A DNA stretch of 64,000 nt from an uncultured Clostridia bacterium (GCA_947649615.1 CANSSG010000011.1:1-64000); one strand, 5' to 3'; shown: positions 36,340 to 46,163, numbered from the stretch's first letter. Numbers and translations are program-made. Notes: generated by a model from the letters alone, not told the origin.

Positions 36340-38209
36340 AAGAACTTGATGTTTTTCGTTATCTGAAAAAATACCGGGGGTTAATTGCCGGACTCTCTGT
36401 TCTGGCGGGAGCGGCGTTTTTTTCATCGCACAATACCGTATTCAACAGTATACCGCCGCCACGGTCATCGAGTATGCTGGCTCCCGGGCGGTGGAGGGTC
36501 TGTCTCCTGACGGCAGCGCTATTGATACAACGGAAATCTATTCCACAAACCTGGTGGCCCAGGCGATGAAGGAACTGGATATCGACTATACGGAGGCAAC
36601 GGCCAACCAAATCCGCATGGGACTCCAGGTGGAGCCGATTATTACGGATGAAGACCTGCAAATTCAGAAATCTAAGCTGGAAAACGGCGAGTCGGATTAT
36701 GAGTTTATCCCTACCCGGTTTATTGTTTCCTTTACCTGCGGTGTGGGGAATGGAATGGACTACCCGCGGAAGGTGCTCAACCAAATCTTACAGGAGTACG
36801 CCGGATATTATGGGAAAACCCACGTCAATACCTCCCAGGCCGCGAACCCGGTGAGCGATATTACCTCCAAGGGCTACGATTACCTGGAAATGGCGGAGGT
36901 TATGGACAAAATGCTGGAGAGCATTACGGAGCATCTGGAGGATAAGGCGGCGTGGAATGGCGAGTTCCGTTCCAGCCGCACCGGTATGTGTTTCCAGGAC
37001 CTCTATGACGAATTCCATTTTATCCGGAGCGCAGAGGTGCGCCAGCTTTTCTCGGAAATTCTGGCGGGCCGGGTTACCAAAAACCGGGAGGTGCTTCTGG
37101 ATAAGTACCGGAACCGGAATAACAACCTGCTGATTTCGAATAATGCCGCAAACTTTGAAATCGACCGGATTCGCGGCATTATTGGCTCCTATGAGGGGGC
37201 TATGGGTGAGTTCAGCGCTACATACCGCCAGACGGACGACGGAGAGGAAGCGGTCTGGAACAGCAATGTCCTGCCGGATGTTTATGACGACTGGAACAGG
37301 GACGAGGATGGACAGTGGACGCCGGTGGACCGGACGGCGGAGTATGACGTGCTGCTTATGCAGTATATTGAGGACCGGACGCTGTATGAGCATAATCTTA
37401 TTGATAAAGATTACAATGAGTATATTTTGAGCGTGTTTTCCAATGCGCCCCAAAGTTCGCCCCAGGCGGTCCAGGAGCGGATTCAAGGGGAAATTGAGCG
37501 GCTGGCCGGGAAAATCAATGAGTTGCAAACCGTCTACTATGAAACAAATGACGAGTACAATGAGTACCTGGGTGCGCAGAATATTCTGATGCTTTCCAGC
37601 GTCCGCGTGACGGAAAAGTTCCCTATTCTGATCTTTACCGTGCTGATTGTGGTGATCTTTGGCGCACTGGGCTGCGCCGGGGCGGCGCTCTTTGGCAGGA
37701 TCGAGGACTTTATCGAGTACTACGCCTTTACCAACAAGGCCGATGGGCTTCCCAACCGGGCAAAGTGCGACCAGTTTATCGCCGCAAGAGAACACCGGCC
37801 TATTCCGGAGGGCTTTACCTGCATCGTTTGCAAATTGACCAACCTGCAATCGGAAAACGCCCGGCTGGGCCGGGAAGCCGGCGACAGGATGATCAAAGAT
37901 TTCGCAGGGACGCTGACGTCAATCTTTGTACCCTCCGCCAAGCTGTTCGTCGGCAACAACGGCGCAGGCCAATACTTAGTCTTTGCCGAGTCTATGGAGA
38001 CGGAGCAGGCGGACGCGGCCCTGTTCCAGCTCCGTGTCGCGCTGGACGAAAAGTCCAAGGACAAAGGCTATCACCTGGCGCTGCAAAGCGGCTTTGCCCG
38101 GGCGGGCGACAAGGAGTGCTTCTATATCCGCAAGCTTTTGTCTGCGGCGATGAAGCAGGCCGCCGGGACGAAGGAGCAGGATGCGTCCGAGCCTGTGGCT
38201 GTTCGATAG
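36336..38209 (+). CDS. Wzz-like co-polymerase with degenerate GGDEF-like domain, frameshifted
   Basis: Starts ATG 36336 (MKELDVFRYLKKYRGLIAG, then the first helix), but the frame breaks at a seven-T run (36417-36423). Reading -1 there restores a continuous product of about 624 residues (FFIAQYRIQQYTAATVIEYA), which is the canonical Wzz N-terminus joined to its external domain. Alternatives are a natural mutation, a programmed or transcriptional slip, phase variation or a sequencing error. After a long coiled external part, a second helix (about 427-450) leads into about 160 cytoplasmic residues resembling a GGDEF domain: ADGLPNRAKCDQFI, then VGNNGAGQYLVFAES where the GG(D/E)EF motif should be, so cyclase activity is unlikely. 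Overlaps its neighbour by four bases. Confidence 0.75.
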
Positions 38210-38228
38210 AAGGGAAGGGGGAGGAAGC

Positions 38229-39488
38229 TTGTTCTCCGTCCTATACATGTTCCTGGCTACCGCTATGTTTGCGTCCCAGGACATATACTTTCCTATCGGC
38301 GGCATAGAGCTGAGTCTCAAAAACCCCTGCGCGCTGGCCATCCTTTTCCTTGCGCTGCTGAATTTTATCGTAACGGCAAGGCTGGACCGGCTGGCGGTCC
38401 TGGGCCGGCATTCGGCGGTGCAAATGCTGCCGTCCCTTGTGCCGTTGGTGTTTTCCGCGATTATTTGGGTGGTGAACCGGGCGGAAACTGTGGCGGTCCT
38501 AAATGGCGTTTCTATGATCGTTCCCCAGATATTGACGGTTTTGGTGGCCGCCGCTTCCATATACCTGTTTGGCAGTAAAGGAATTTGGTACTGCTTGGGC
38601 GCCATGTGCGCGGCAAACCTGATCGGTGTTCTGGTGGTGATCCAGGAGGGCGGGTTGGATGAGTTCCTGCGGGAACTTTATGTGCTGCTGATTACCTTCA
38701 GCGGGGAAACCGGGCCAATGATGGTGAAGCTGGAAACCCATGACCTGACCTTCGCCTTTGGGCCGTTCCTGCTCTATTTGCTGCTCAACTGGAAGGAGTG
38801 CCGCCACCCTGCGCTTTGGTTTACGGTCTCGATGGCCTTTTTCCTGATCGGACTGAAGCGGATTGCGATCCCCGCTCTTGCGCTGGGGGTGCTTGTGGCG
38901 CTGCTTCTGCGGATGCTGCCGGAAAAGGCCGCGCGGCAGACCGCCTTGTGCGCTGGATGGGGGATGATGGTTTTCGGCTTCTTGTATATTGCCGGAATCC
39001 GTTATGGGCTGTTCGAGTTCTTGGAGGAATATCTGGGAATCAATACCATGGGGCGGGTCCGGATGTTTGCTAACTTGGAGCCGTACTACGATATCAGTTT
39101 TACCTTCATGGGCCAGGGGACCGGGTTTGAGCGGTTTGTGGACTGGGCCAGCGGCGAAGTCTTTTCAACGCCGCGGCAGGACGCGATGCCGATTCATAAC
39201 GACTTTCTGCGTGTATATATGAACATCGGTTTTATTGGTTTCTGGGTCTGGATGTGGAGTTGGCTGATTGTGCGGCTGCGCTACTGGTTCCGGCAGGGCG
39301 GGAAAAATGCGGGGTGCTTGTTTTTGGCGATCTGCGTTTACTGCTTTGTACTTTATGCTACCGACAACGCTATTTATTATCCCTACACCATGGTGGCCTG
39401 CTCCCTGGTGCCGATGTCCTTCCGGATCCAAGAATTGGAGAAGGAGACCATGGAACGGCGCCGTATTCAGTGGGGCGGGGGAGATTAG
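38229..39488 (+). CDS. O-antigen ligase/polymerase-like membrane protein (Wzy)
   Basis: 419 residues from a TTG at 38229, seven bases after GGGGAGG; the frame runs upstream but without a ribosome site. At least ten hydrophobic helices, with a large external loop around IPIHND-like MPIHNDFLRVYMNIG, typical of Wzy polymerases and WaaL ligases. Given an initiating transferase, Wzz-like proteins and a flippase nearby, polymerase is the likely role. Confidence 0.75.
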   Translation: MFSVLYMFLATAMFASQDIYFPIGGIELSLKNPCALAILFLALLNFIVTARLDRLAVLGRHSAVQMLPSLVPLVFSAIIWVVNRAETVAVLNGVSMIVPQILTVLVAAASIYLFGSKGIWYCLGAMCAANLIGVLVVIQEGGLDEFLRELYVLLITFSGETGPMMVKLETHDLTFAFGPFLLYLLLNWKECRHPALWFTVSMAFFLIGLKRIAIPALALGVLVALLLRMLPEKAARQTALCAGWGMMVFGFLYIAGIRYGLFEFLEEYLGINTMGRVRMFANLEPYYDISFTFMGQGTGFERFVDWASGEVFSTPRQDAMPIHNDFLRVYMNIGFIGFWVWMWSWLIVRLRYWFRQGGKNAGCLFLAICVYCFVLYATDNAIYYPYTMVACSLVPMSFRIQELEKETMERRRIQWGGGD

Positions 39489-39527
39489 CGGGGCTGAAAA
39501 CTGTTTGGATGCCGGGAGGGATGTTCT

Positions 39528-39998
39528 TTGAAAGTCCATAAACCGAAACTATGCTTCGCCGCGTCCTCCGGCGGGCATTTGCAGGAGCTTCTTACCCTGC
39601 GGCCGCTGATGGAGCGGTATGACAGCTTTATTGTGACGGAAGAAACCGGCTATCAAGCGGGAGACGGGGCGGTTCGGTGCTACTATGTTCCCCAGGTCAA
39701 CCGCAGGGAAAAGGGATGTTTCCGCAAGCTGCTGGTGAATGCCGTGCGTTCGCTGAAAATCTGCCTGCGGGAACGGCCGGATGCGGTGATCTGTACCGGC
39801 GCGCTGGCGGCGGTGCCGGTCTGCCTGCTGTGTAAGCTGATGGGGAAGAAGCTGGTGTATATTGAATCCTTTGCCAAGGTGACGGCGCCCAGCCAGACTG
39901 GGAAGCTGCTCTACCGGTTCGCAGACCGGTTCTACATCCAATGGCCGGAACTGCGGGCGGTTTACCCGAAGGCGGTCTATCAGGGCGGCGTTTTTTGA
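39528..39998 (+). CDS. Alg14/PssD-like glycosyltransferase membrane subunit
   Basis: 156 residues, TTG start after GGGAGGG. LCFAASSGGHLQELLTLRPLM near the N-terminus and VICTGALAAVPVCLLCKLMG match the membrane subunit that recruits an Alg13/PssE-type partner to make a two-part glycosyltransferase. The partner gene follows nine bases later, as expected for this pair. Confidence 0.88.
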   Translation: MKVHKPKLCFAASSGGHLQELLTLRPLMERYDSFIVTEETGYQAGDGAVRCYYVPQVNRREKGCFRKLLVNAVRSLKICLRERPDAVICTGALAAVPVCLLCKLMGKKLVYIESFAKVTAPSQTGKLLYRFADRFYIQWPELRAVYPKAVYQGGVF

Positions 39999-40006
39999 GG
40001 TGCGGT

Positions 40007-40486
40007 ATGATATTTGTAACGGTCGGTTCCCAGAAGTTCCCCTTTAACCGGCTTTTAGCCCGGGTGGACCAATTGGTGGGCGAGGGGGTTATTGCGGAAG
40101 ACGTCTTTATGCAGACCGGTACCGGCAGTTTTGCGCCGCAGAACTGCCGGTACCAGCCCTTCTGCCATCAGGGGCAGTTTCAGGAGATGGTGGCGCAGTG
40201 CAGCGTCCTGATTACCCACGGCGGGGCGGGGACGATCGTTGATGCGGTCCGGCGGGGAAAGAAAATTATCGCCGTTCCACGGCTGGCACGGTACGGAGAG
40301 CATGTGGACGACCATCAGATGGAACTAACCGGCCGCTTTCATCAAATGGGGCTGATTTGGGCCTGCCCGGACGAAAGGCTCTTGCCGGAAGCGCTGCTGG
40401 CGGTCCGGGATATGGAAGTGCGTACATATCCCAGCAATACGGAGTCGTTTATTGCGTCTTTGGATGCGTTTATCCGCACAATTTAG
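40007..40486 (+). CDS. Alg13/PssE-like glycosyltransferase catalytic subunit
   Basis: 159 residues from the ATG at 40007. It has the GT28-like C-terminal nucleotide-sugar site: MIFVTVGSQKFPFNRLL at the start and LITHGGAGTIVDAVRRGKK with VPRLARYGEHVDDHQ. It should pair with the preceding Alg14-like protein to add the second sugar to the lipid-linked primer. Confidence 0.9.
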   Translation: MIFVTVGSQKFPFNRLLARVDQLVGEGVIAEDVFMQTGTGSFAPQNCRYQPFCHQGQFQEMVAQCSVLITHGGAGTIVDAVRRGKKIIAVPRLARYGEHVDDHQMELTGRFHQMGLIWACPDERLLPEALLAVRDMEVRTYPSNTESFIASLDAFIRTI

Positions 40487-40498
40487 TGGAGGTGCGCT

Positions 40499-41578
40499 GT
40501 GAAAATTTTGGTGGTCGGACCCCATATGACAAAGGCCCGCGGCGGAATGTCCTCGGTGATTCGAGATATCCAGGAAAGCGAGGAGCTGAATCGGGAATTT
40601 GATATTGATATCTACCCGTCCTATATCGACGGGAACCTGGCCCTGCGGCTGTGGTACTCCGTCTATGCCTATTTCCGGTTCCTGCCCTGGTGCGGGAAAT
40701 ATGACCTGCTCCACATCCATACCGCTGAGAAGGGAAGCACCTTTCGAAAAAACCTCTACCTCCGTGCGGCAAAACGGGCGGGGAAGAAGGCCATCGTTCA
40801 TATTCACGGCGCGGAGTACCTTACCTTTTATGACGGCCTGGGGGAACGGGGGAAAAAGGCCGTCCGGAAGTTTTTCCAGCAGGCTGACTTGACCTTGGCT
40901 CTGTCAGAGAGCTGGCGGCGGGAGTTGGAAAGCCGCTTCCCTATGAAAGAGTGCCGGACGCTTTATAATGGCGTGGACGCCGGAGGGCTGGAAGCGGCGA
41001 AAGGGGACCCGGCGGCGCACTGCCGCTCCTTTTTGATGCTGGGGAGAATGGGAAAGCGGAAAGGCGTTTATGATTTGATCGCTGCCGTTGAACTGGCGGT
41101 GAAACGGGACCCGGAATTGCAAATCTGCCTGGCTGGGGACGGCGAGGTGGAAAAGGTCCGCGCCGTTGTAGCGGAAAAGGGGCTGGAACGCAATGTCTCC
41201 GTGCTGGGATGGATCAGCGGAGAGGAGCGGCTGGCACGGATGCGGGCGGCCGGGACGATTGTCCTGCCCTCCTATTACGAAGGGCTGCCGATGGCGGTCC
41301 TAGAGGGAATGGCGGCGGGGAAGGCGGTGATCAGCACTGCCGTAGGCGCAATTCCCGAGGTGGTCGGTGAGGACAACGGTATCCTGGTGGAGCCGGGGGA
41401 TGTGCAGGCTTTAGCGGACGCGATGCTGCGGTGCAGCGGCAGTCCGGAGTTTGTGGAACGGTTGTCTCAGGCGAATATGGAAAAGGCCAGGCGGTTTTTT
41501 GACATCCGTCAAATACACCGGCTCCTGGCAGAATACTATAGGCGGGCGGCGGAGGAGGGTTCGAATGGAGGAAAATAA
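40499..41578 (+). CDS. Family 4 glycosyltransferase
   Basis: 359 residues, GTG start six bases after TGGAGGTG. GT-B fold: N-terminal VVGPHMTKARGGMSSVIRDI, central LMLGRMGKRKGVYDLIAAVE and the retaining-enzyme motif SYYEGLPMAVLEGMAAGKAV with IPEVVGEDNGILVEPGD. Donor and acceptor unknown. It lies in the middle of the EPS assembly operon and overlaps the next gene. Confidence 0.92.
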   Translation: MKILVVGPHMTKARGGMSSVIRDIQESEELNREFDIDIYPSYIDGNLALRLWYSVYAYFRFLPWCGKYDLLHIHTAEKGSTFRKNLYLRAAKRAGKKAIVHIHGAEYLTFYDGLGERGKKAVRKFFQQADLTLALSESWRRELESRFPMKECRTLYNGVDAGGLEAAKGDPAAHCRSFLMLGRMGKRKGVYDLIAAVELAVKRDPELQICLAGDGEVEKVRAVVAEKGLERNVSVLGWISGEERLARMRAAGTIVLPSYYEGLPMAVLEGMAAGKAVISTAVGAIPEVVGEDNGILVEPGDVQALADAMLRCSGSPEFVERLSQANMEKARRFFDIRQIHRLLAEYYRRAAEEGSNGGK

Positions 41579-42548
41579 ACCTTTAATCAGCGTGATCGTG
41601 CCGGTTTATCAATCGGAGGAATACCTGGAGGCTTGCCTGCATTCGCTGGAAGTGCAGACCTATACGAACCTGGAGATTATCACCGTGGACGATGCTTCCC
41701 CGGATAACAGCATCCGTATCTGCGAGAGCTTCGCGGCGCGGGACAGGCGGTTTCAGACCGTCCGGCTCGCGAAAAACCAAGGCCCGTCTGCCGCCAGGAA
41801 TGCGGGCATCCGCCTTGCCAAGGGGGCGTATATTACATTTGTGGATTCGGATGACTATGCTATGCCGGCGCTGGTGGAAAAGCTATATGCCTGCTTGCTG
41901 GAAAATGGGGCGGACGCCGCCGCCTGCGGCGCGGAGGGCATCCAGATTGTGGACGGGCCTGCGCAGAATTTTTCCAAGGAGGAAGCCATTTGCTGCTTGG
42001 CGAAGGGCAGCCCCTTTAATCTTGTGCCGTGGGGGAAGCTCTATGATGCGGCGCTGGTGAAGCGGTACCTCTTTCCGGAGGATATCTTTTACAGCGAGGA
42101 TTTGCTGTTCCTTTACCGGCTCATGCAGCGGGTGGAGCGGGTGTCCTATATCCCGGACCGCTTGTACCGCTATAATTGCCGGGAGGGCAGCCAGGTGCAA
42201 AGCGGCTTGAGCAAGAGGAAGTGTACGGCTCTGCTGGCCCATGACATGGTTTGCCAGGACGCCGCCGTCAACCATCCCTACGCGGTGGAGGAGTTCCGGC
42301 AGTTGGCGATGGAAGCGGACCGGTGCATGGCGATGATCGCGGTGAAGCATGGCTGCGGGGGCGAGCCGCTTTTTCCATATCTCAAGCAGGTGCAGGCCAA
42401 TGTCAGGAAGCATTTTAGCTGGAAGGCGCTGGGGCTTTCGTCCAGCAGGAAAAATGCGGCGTCGATTCTCCTCTTGTATGGCAGCGCGGCCGCATTTTGG
42501 GCGGTGGGCGCCGCGTATACGCGCTTGCGGCGTGGGAAGGGGGCTTAG
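41565..42548 (+). CDS. Family 2 glycosyltransferase, first of a tandem pair
   Basis: 327 residues from the ATG at 41565, after GGAGGAG. GT-A motifs: ISVIVPVYQSEEYLEACL, VDDASPDNS and the metal-binding FVDSDDYA. A hydrophobic C-terminal segment (ILLLYGSAAAFWAVGAAY) probably attaches it to the membrane. It closely resembles the next gene, pointing to a local duplication with different sugar specificity. Overlaps the preceding gene by 14 bases. Confidence 0.92.
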   Translation: MEENKPLISVIVPVYQSEEYLEACLHSLEVQTYTNLEIITVDDASPDNSIRICESFAARDRRFQTVRLAKNQGPSAARNAGIRLAKGAYITFVDSDDYAMPALVEKLYACLLENGADAAACGAEGIQIVDGPAQNFSKEEAICCLAKGSPFNLVPWGKLYDAALVKRYLFPEDIFYSEDLLFLYRLMQRVERVSYIPDRLYRYNCREGSQVQSGLSKRKCTALLAHDMVCQDAAVNHPYAVEEFRQLAMEADRCMAMIAVKHGCGGEPLFPYLKQVQANVRKHFSWKALGLSSSRKNAASILLLYGSAAAFWAVGAAYTRLRRGKGA

Positions 42549-42550
42549 CA

Positions 42551-43531
42551 ATGGAGCGGAAGCTGCCGAAAATCAGCGTGGTCGTGCCGGTATATAATGT
42601 GGAGGCCTATGTGGATAAATGCCTGGCTTCCCTGGCGGGGCAGACGTATCCGAATGTGGAAATTATTGCTGTTGACGATGCATCTGCCGATAATGGGGGC
42701 GGGATTTGCGACGCCTGGGCGGAGCGGGACAATCGGTTTCAAACAGTCCATTTCCCGGAGAACCGGGGGCTGTGCGCCGCGAGAAACGAGGGGGTTCGCA
42801 GAGCGTCCGGGGCGTATATCGCTTTTGTGGATTCCGATGACTATGCGGAACCTACCCTTATAGAAGCCTTGTACCGCGCTCTGATGGAAAGCGGCGCGGA
42901 TGTGAGCGTTTGCGGGGACGATGGCCTGGGATTGGATGCCGGCCCCGCCGCCGTTTATTCCACGGCGGAAGCGGTTCGGTGCATGGCGCGGCGCAGGAAC
43001 TTCCTGTGGACGGCGTGGGGAAAGCTGTTCCCGGTGCCGCTGGCCAAGGAATACCCCTTTGACCCGCAGGCGGTTTGCTGTGAAGACCTCTTGTTTTTTT
43101 ACCAGATTTTGCAGCGGGTGGACCGTATCGCTTATGTGCCGGACCCGCTTTATCACTATGTCTTCCGGCAGGGCAGCGCGGTCAACGAGGGCGTTACGGA
43201 GAAACGTTGCGCAGTGCTGCCCATCCTGGACGAGATTTGTGAGGACGCTTCCGCCCGCCTGCCGGAGTTGGCGGACAGCTTCCGGCAAATTGCAATGAAT
43301 ACCAGCGTCCGTCTGGCCATGCAGGCGGTGGAGTGCGGTACGCCGGAAGGGCCGCTTTCCGGCTATTTGAAAAGATTTCAGAAGCATGTCCGGCGGCATT
43401 TTACGTGGGAAGCTCTGGCGCTTCGGCCTGGGAAAAAGGACGGGGCGGCGGAGCTGCTGCTATTTGCCAGCACAACGGCCTTCCAGGCCGCCGGGACCGT
43501 GTTCCGGCAGCGCAAAGCGGCAAAGGGGTGA
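42551..43531 (+). CDS. Family 2 glycosyltransferase, second of a tandem pair
   Basis: 326 residues. ISVVVPVYNVEAYVDKCL, VDDASADNG and AFVDSDDYAEP follow the same plan and positions as the upstream copy, and the C-terminus again has a hydrophobic end (AAELLLFASTTAFQAAGTVF). The ATG is three bases after the first copy's stop. The pair probably adds consecutive sugars to the repeat unit. Confidence 0.92.
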   Translation: MERKLPKISVVVPVYNVEAYVDKCLASLAGQTYPNVEIIAVDDASADNGGGICDAWAERDNRFQTVHFPENRGLCAARNEGVRRASGAYIAFVDSDDYAEPTLIEALYRALMESGADVSVCGDDGLGLDAGPAAVYSTAEAVRCMARRRNFLWTAWGKLFPVPLAKEYPFDPQAVCCEDLLFFYQILQRVDRIAYVPDPLYHYVFRQGSAVNEGVTEKRCAVLPILDEICEDASARLPELADSFRQIAMNTSVRLAMQAVECGTPEGPLSGYLKRFQKHVRRHFTWEALALRPGKKDGAAELLLFASTTAFQAAGTVFRQRKAAKG

Positions 43532-43534
43532 CCT

Positions 43535-45055
43535 ATGGACAGATTGGGATGCGCCGCGAAAAATCTGAAGCTTACCGCCGCCGGTGAGATGGCGCTGGCG
43601 CTGCTGAAGTTCCTTTCCCGCAGGCTGTTTGTGGTGTTCCTGGGGAAGGAGTATCTGGGCATCAGCGGGCTTTTTACCGATATCCTCTCCCTGCTCTCGC
43701 TGGCGGAACTGGGGTTTGGTGTGTCCATCACCTATAGCCTTTACGCTCCGGTGGCCTGTGGGGACACGGAAGGGGTTAAGTCCTTGATGGAACTGTACCG
43801 CCGGGTATACCGGATGACCGGGATCGCGGTTTTGGCGGCGGGGCTGGCGTTGACCCCTTTTCTGGACTTCTTTGTGAAGGAAATGCCGGAGAATATCCCG
43901 AATATCCCGCTGATTTATATGCTGACGGTGCTTAATACCGGCGTCTCCTATTTTTTCTCCTATAAGGCGACGCTGCTGTTTGTTCAGCAGAGGAAGTACA
44001 TCGACACAGCGATCCGTGCGGCGGTTATGCTGCTCGCTACCGCCGCGCAGGCTGCGGCGCTGTGGCTGACCAGAAATTACCTCTGGTATTTGGGCATCGC
44101 CATCGTGGCGTCGCTGGCCCAGAATTTTCTCATTTCGCTGAAAACAGACCGTTTGAACCCTTACCTGCGGGAGAGGGATGCCAGGACCCTTCCCCAGGAG
44201 ACGGCAGAGGAAATCCGCCGCAACGTCAAGGCGATGCTGTTCCATCGCATTGGGTCTGCGGCGGTGTTTGGTACAGATAATATCCTGATTTCCAAGTTTG
44301 TTGGCGTGGCTGCAACGGGAGTGTATTCCAATTACATCATGATTCGCGGCTTTTTAAATGCCGTCATCAATTCTTTGTTCCAGGCGGTTACGCCAGCTAT
44401 GGGAAACCTGAACGCTACGGAAACGGACGGAGAGAAACAGCTGGCGTTCCGCCGGTTGGATTTTTTCTCCGCATGGCTGTTTGGATGGATGAGCATTTGC
44501 CTGTTTTGGCTGTATGACCCGTTCATTGACCTGTGGCTGGGGGAAGGGTATCTGCTGCCCAGGCCGGTGGTTTTTTTAATCACTGCCAATTTCTATGTCA
44601 GCAGCATGCGGATGCCTGTGTCCAATATGAAGGGCGTTATGGGCCTGTTTTGGGATGACCGGTACCGGTCTATTGCGGAAGCGGCGGTCAATTTGGCGGT
44701 GTCTGTCCTCTTGGCGGAGCGATGGGGGATTGCGGGCATCCTGGCCGGGACGCTGGTCAGTGCGCTGGCCCTGCCTGTTTGGATCGAGCCGTTGGTGGTT
44801 TATCGTAAGGGGCTGCATCTCCCTGTGCGGGAGTACTTCATGGGCTATTTACTGCGCTCTGCCGTAACGGCGGCCGCAGGGACCGCGACGGGAATTTTGT
44901 GCGGCGAGGTTGGCGGCGGCGTTGGCGGTTTTGTGCTGAAGGCCGCGCTTTGCGCTGTGGTGCCTAACGGGATATATCTGGCGGCATATTGGCGGACGGA
45001 GGAAATGCGGTTTTTAAAAAATTTGGCTTTGGCTGCTGTTAAAAAGAAACGCTAA
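43535..45055 (+). CDS. Polysaccharide flippase (Wzx-like)
   Basis: 506 residues with about twelve to fourteen hydrophobic helices. The N-terminus LFVVFLGKEYLGISGLFTDI and the central FHRIGSAAVFGTDNILISKFVG are typical of lipopolysaccharide/teichoic acid type flippases in the MOP superfamily. It would move lipid-linked repeat units outward for the Wzy protein. Last gene of the locus; no capsule anchoring gene follows. Confidence 0.92.
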   Translation: MDRLGCAAKNLKLTAAGEMALALLKFLSRRLFVVFLGKEYLGISGLFTDILSLLSLAELGFGVSITYSLYAPVACGDTEGVKSLMELYRRVYRMTGIAVLAAGLALTPFLDFFVKEMPENIPNIPLIYMLTVLNTGVSYFFSYKATLLFVQQRKYIDTAIRAAVMLLATAAQAAALWLTRNYLWYLGIAIVASLAQNFLISLKTDRLNPYLRERDARTLPQETAEEIRRNVKAMLFHRIGSAAVFGTDNILISKFVGVAATGVYSNYIMIRGFLNAVINSLFQAVTPAMGNLNATETDGEKQLAFRRLDFFSAWLFGWMSICLFWLYDPFIDLWLGEGYLLPRPVVFLITANFYVSSMRMPVSNMKGVMGLFWDDRYRSIAEAAVNLAVSVLLAERWGIAGILAGTLVSALALPVWIEPLVVYRKGLHLPVREYFMGYLLRSAVTAAAGTATGILCGEVGGGVGGFVLKAALCAVVPNGIYLAAYWRTEEMRFLKNLALAAVKKKR

Positions 45056-45064
45056 CGTGTCAAT

Positions 45065-46024
45065 TCACCCCCCGCAGGTCAGCACGACATACCCGCCGTA
45101 CACCGCCAGCAGGGCGGCGCCCTGCCAGCGGCGGAAACGGGCGGTGGCCATGGCGGGAATGACCGCGATTATGCCTACAAGCAGGCAGGCGGGGAGGTCA
45201 ATGGCGGCGGATGCCGCCGGTACCGGCAGAGGGCGTCCGGCAATCAGTGCGCTCAGGGGCAGAATCATGGTTAAATCCAGGATGTTTGCGCCTAAAATAT
45301 TCCCCACAGATAGGGCGGACTGCTTCTTCACAATGGCGGTCACTGTGGTCACAAGTTCCGGCAGGGAGGTGCCGATGGCGACGATGGTCACGCCAATGAC
45401 GCGCTCCGATACCCCCGCCAGCCTTGCCAGGGCGCTGGCGCTGTCTACCAGCAGGTCTGCGCCCAGCACCACCGCCGCCGCGCCGCAGGAGAACTTCAAG
45501 CACTGAAAGAAAACCGCCCGCCTCCGGGGCGGCTCCCGTATGGGGCCGAGGTCTCCGCCGCACCGCATGGCGCGGGTGGCCCCCCGTAGGTTCTCATATG
45601 TAAATACACCGAAAACGGCCGCCAGCGGCAGGGACAGCGCCAGTCCTATTTCGCCCTGCCGCCCGCCCCAGATCAAAAGCCCGGCAGCGGCAAGCATCAG
45701 AATGGATTTCAGCAGATAGTCGGCGCGCCGTATCTTTACCGGCATGCAGATGATGGAAACTGCCATAATCAGGCCCAAATTGGCGGTGACGCTGCCTACC
45801 GCGTTGCCGACCGCCATATCGACCTTCCCCTGGGACGCCGCCATGGCGGATACCAACAGTTCCGGCAGTGTGGTGGCAAGACTGACAATCGTCGCGCCTA
45901 CGATCAGCTTTGGGATGCCGCTGACCTCCGCAATCCAGGACGCCGCGTCCACAAACCAGTCGCCGCCTTTTACAATCAAAATGATTCCTGCCAGGAAAAT
46001 CATTCCCAACACTGTTAATTCCAT
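45065..46024 (-). CDS. CaCA family Na+/Ca2+ exchanger-like protein
   Basis: 319 residues from the ATG at 46024, after GGGGGAG. Two homologous halves of five helices carry the alpha repeats: GATIVSLATTLPELLVSAMA near residue 43 and GVTIVAIGTSLPELVTTVTA near 215, each with the conserved glutamate. Proteins of this YrbG-like type exchange Na+ or H+ for Ca2+. It is convergent with the EPS flippase gene. Confidence 0.93.
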   Translation of the reverse strand: MELTVLGMIFLAGIILIVKGGDWFVDAASWIAEVSGIPKLIVGATIVSLATTLPELLVSAMAASQGKVDMAVGNAVGSVTANLGLIMAVSIICMPVKIRRADYLLKSILMLAAAGLLIWGGRQGEIGLALSLPLAAVFGVFTYENLRGATRAMRCGGDLGPIREPPRRRAVFFQCLKFSCGAAAVVLGADLLVDSASALARLAGVSERVIGVTIVAIGTSLPELVTTVTAIVKKQSALSVGNILGANILDLTMILPLSALIAGRPLPVPAASAAIDLPACLLVGIIAVIPAMATARFRRWQGAALLAVYGGYVVLTCGG

Positions 46025-46111
46025 TTCCTGCTCCCCCTTTTTCATCCATACGTTTGCTAATTTAACATACCATGTCCTGGAGGGCGCTTTTGGACGAATT
46101 CTGCCGGATGG

Positions 46112-46152
46112 GAAAAATTTTACAGGGAAGGACATTTGTCCTTCCCTGTAAA
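46112..46152 (-). terminator. Terminator after the DUF4317 gene
   Basis: 15-base perfect stem (46118-46132 with 46138-46152), ATTT-type loop, followed on the minus strand by a T run. Located 12 bases after the DUF4317 stop. Confidence 0.85.
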
Positions 46153-46163
46153 GTTTTCCGCCG

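Noticed and set aside
41550-41575. T-arm-like GGTTCGAAT suggesting a tRNA
   Set aside because: It is the start region of a glycosyltransferase gene; no acceptor or anticodon stem can be formed.
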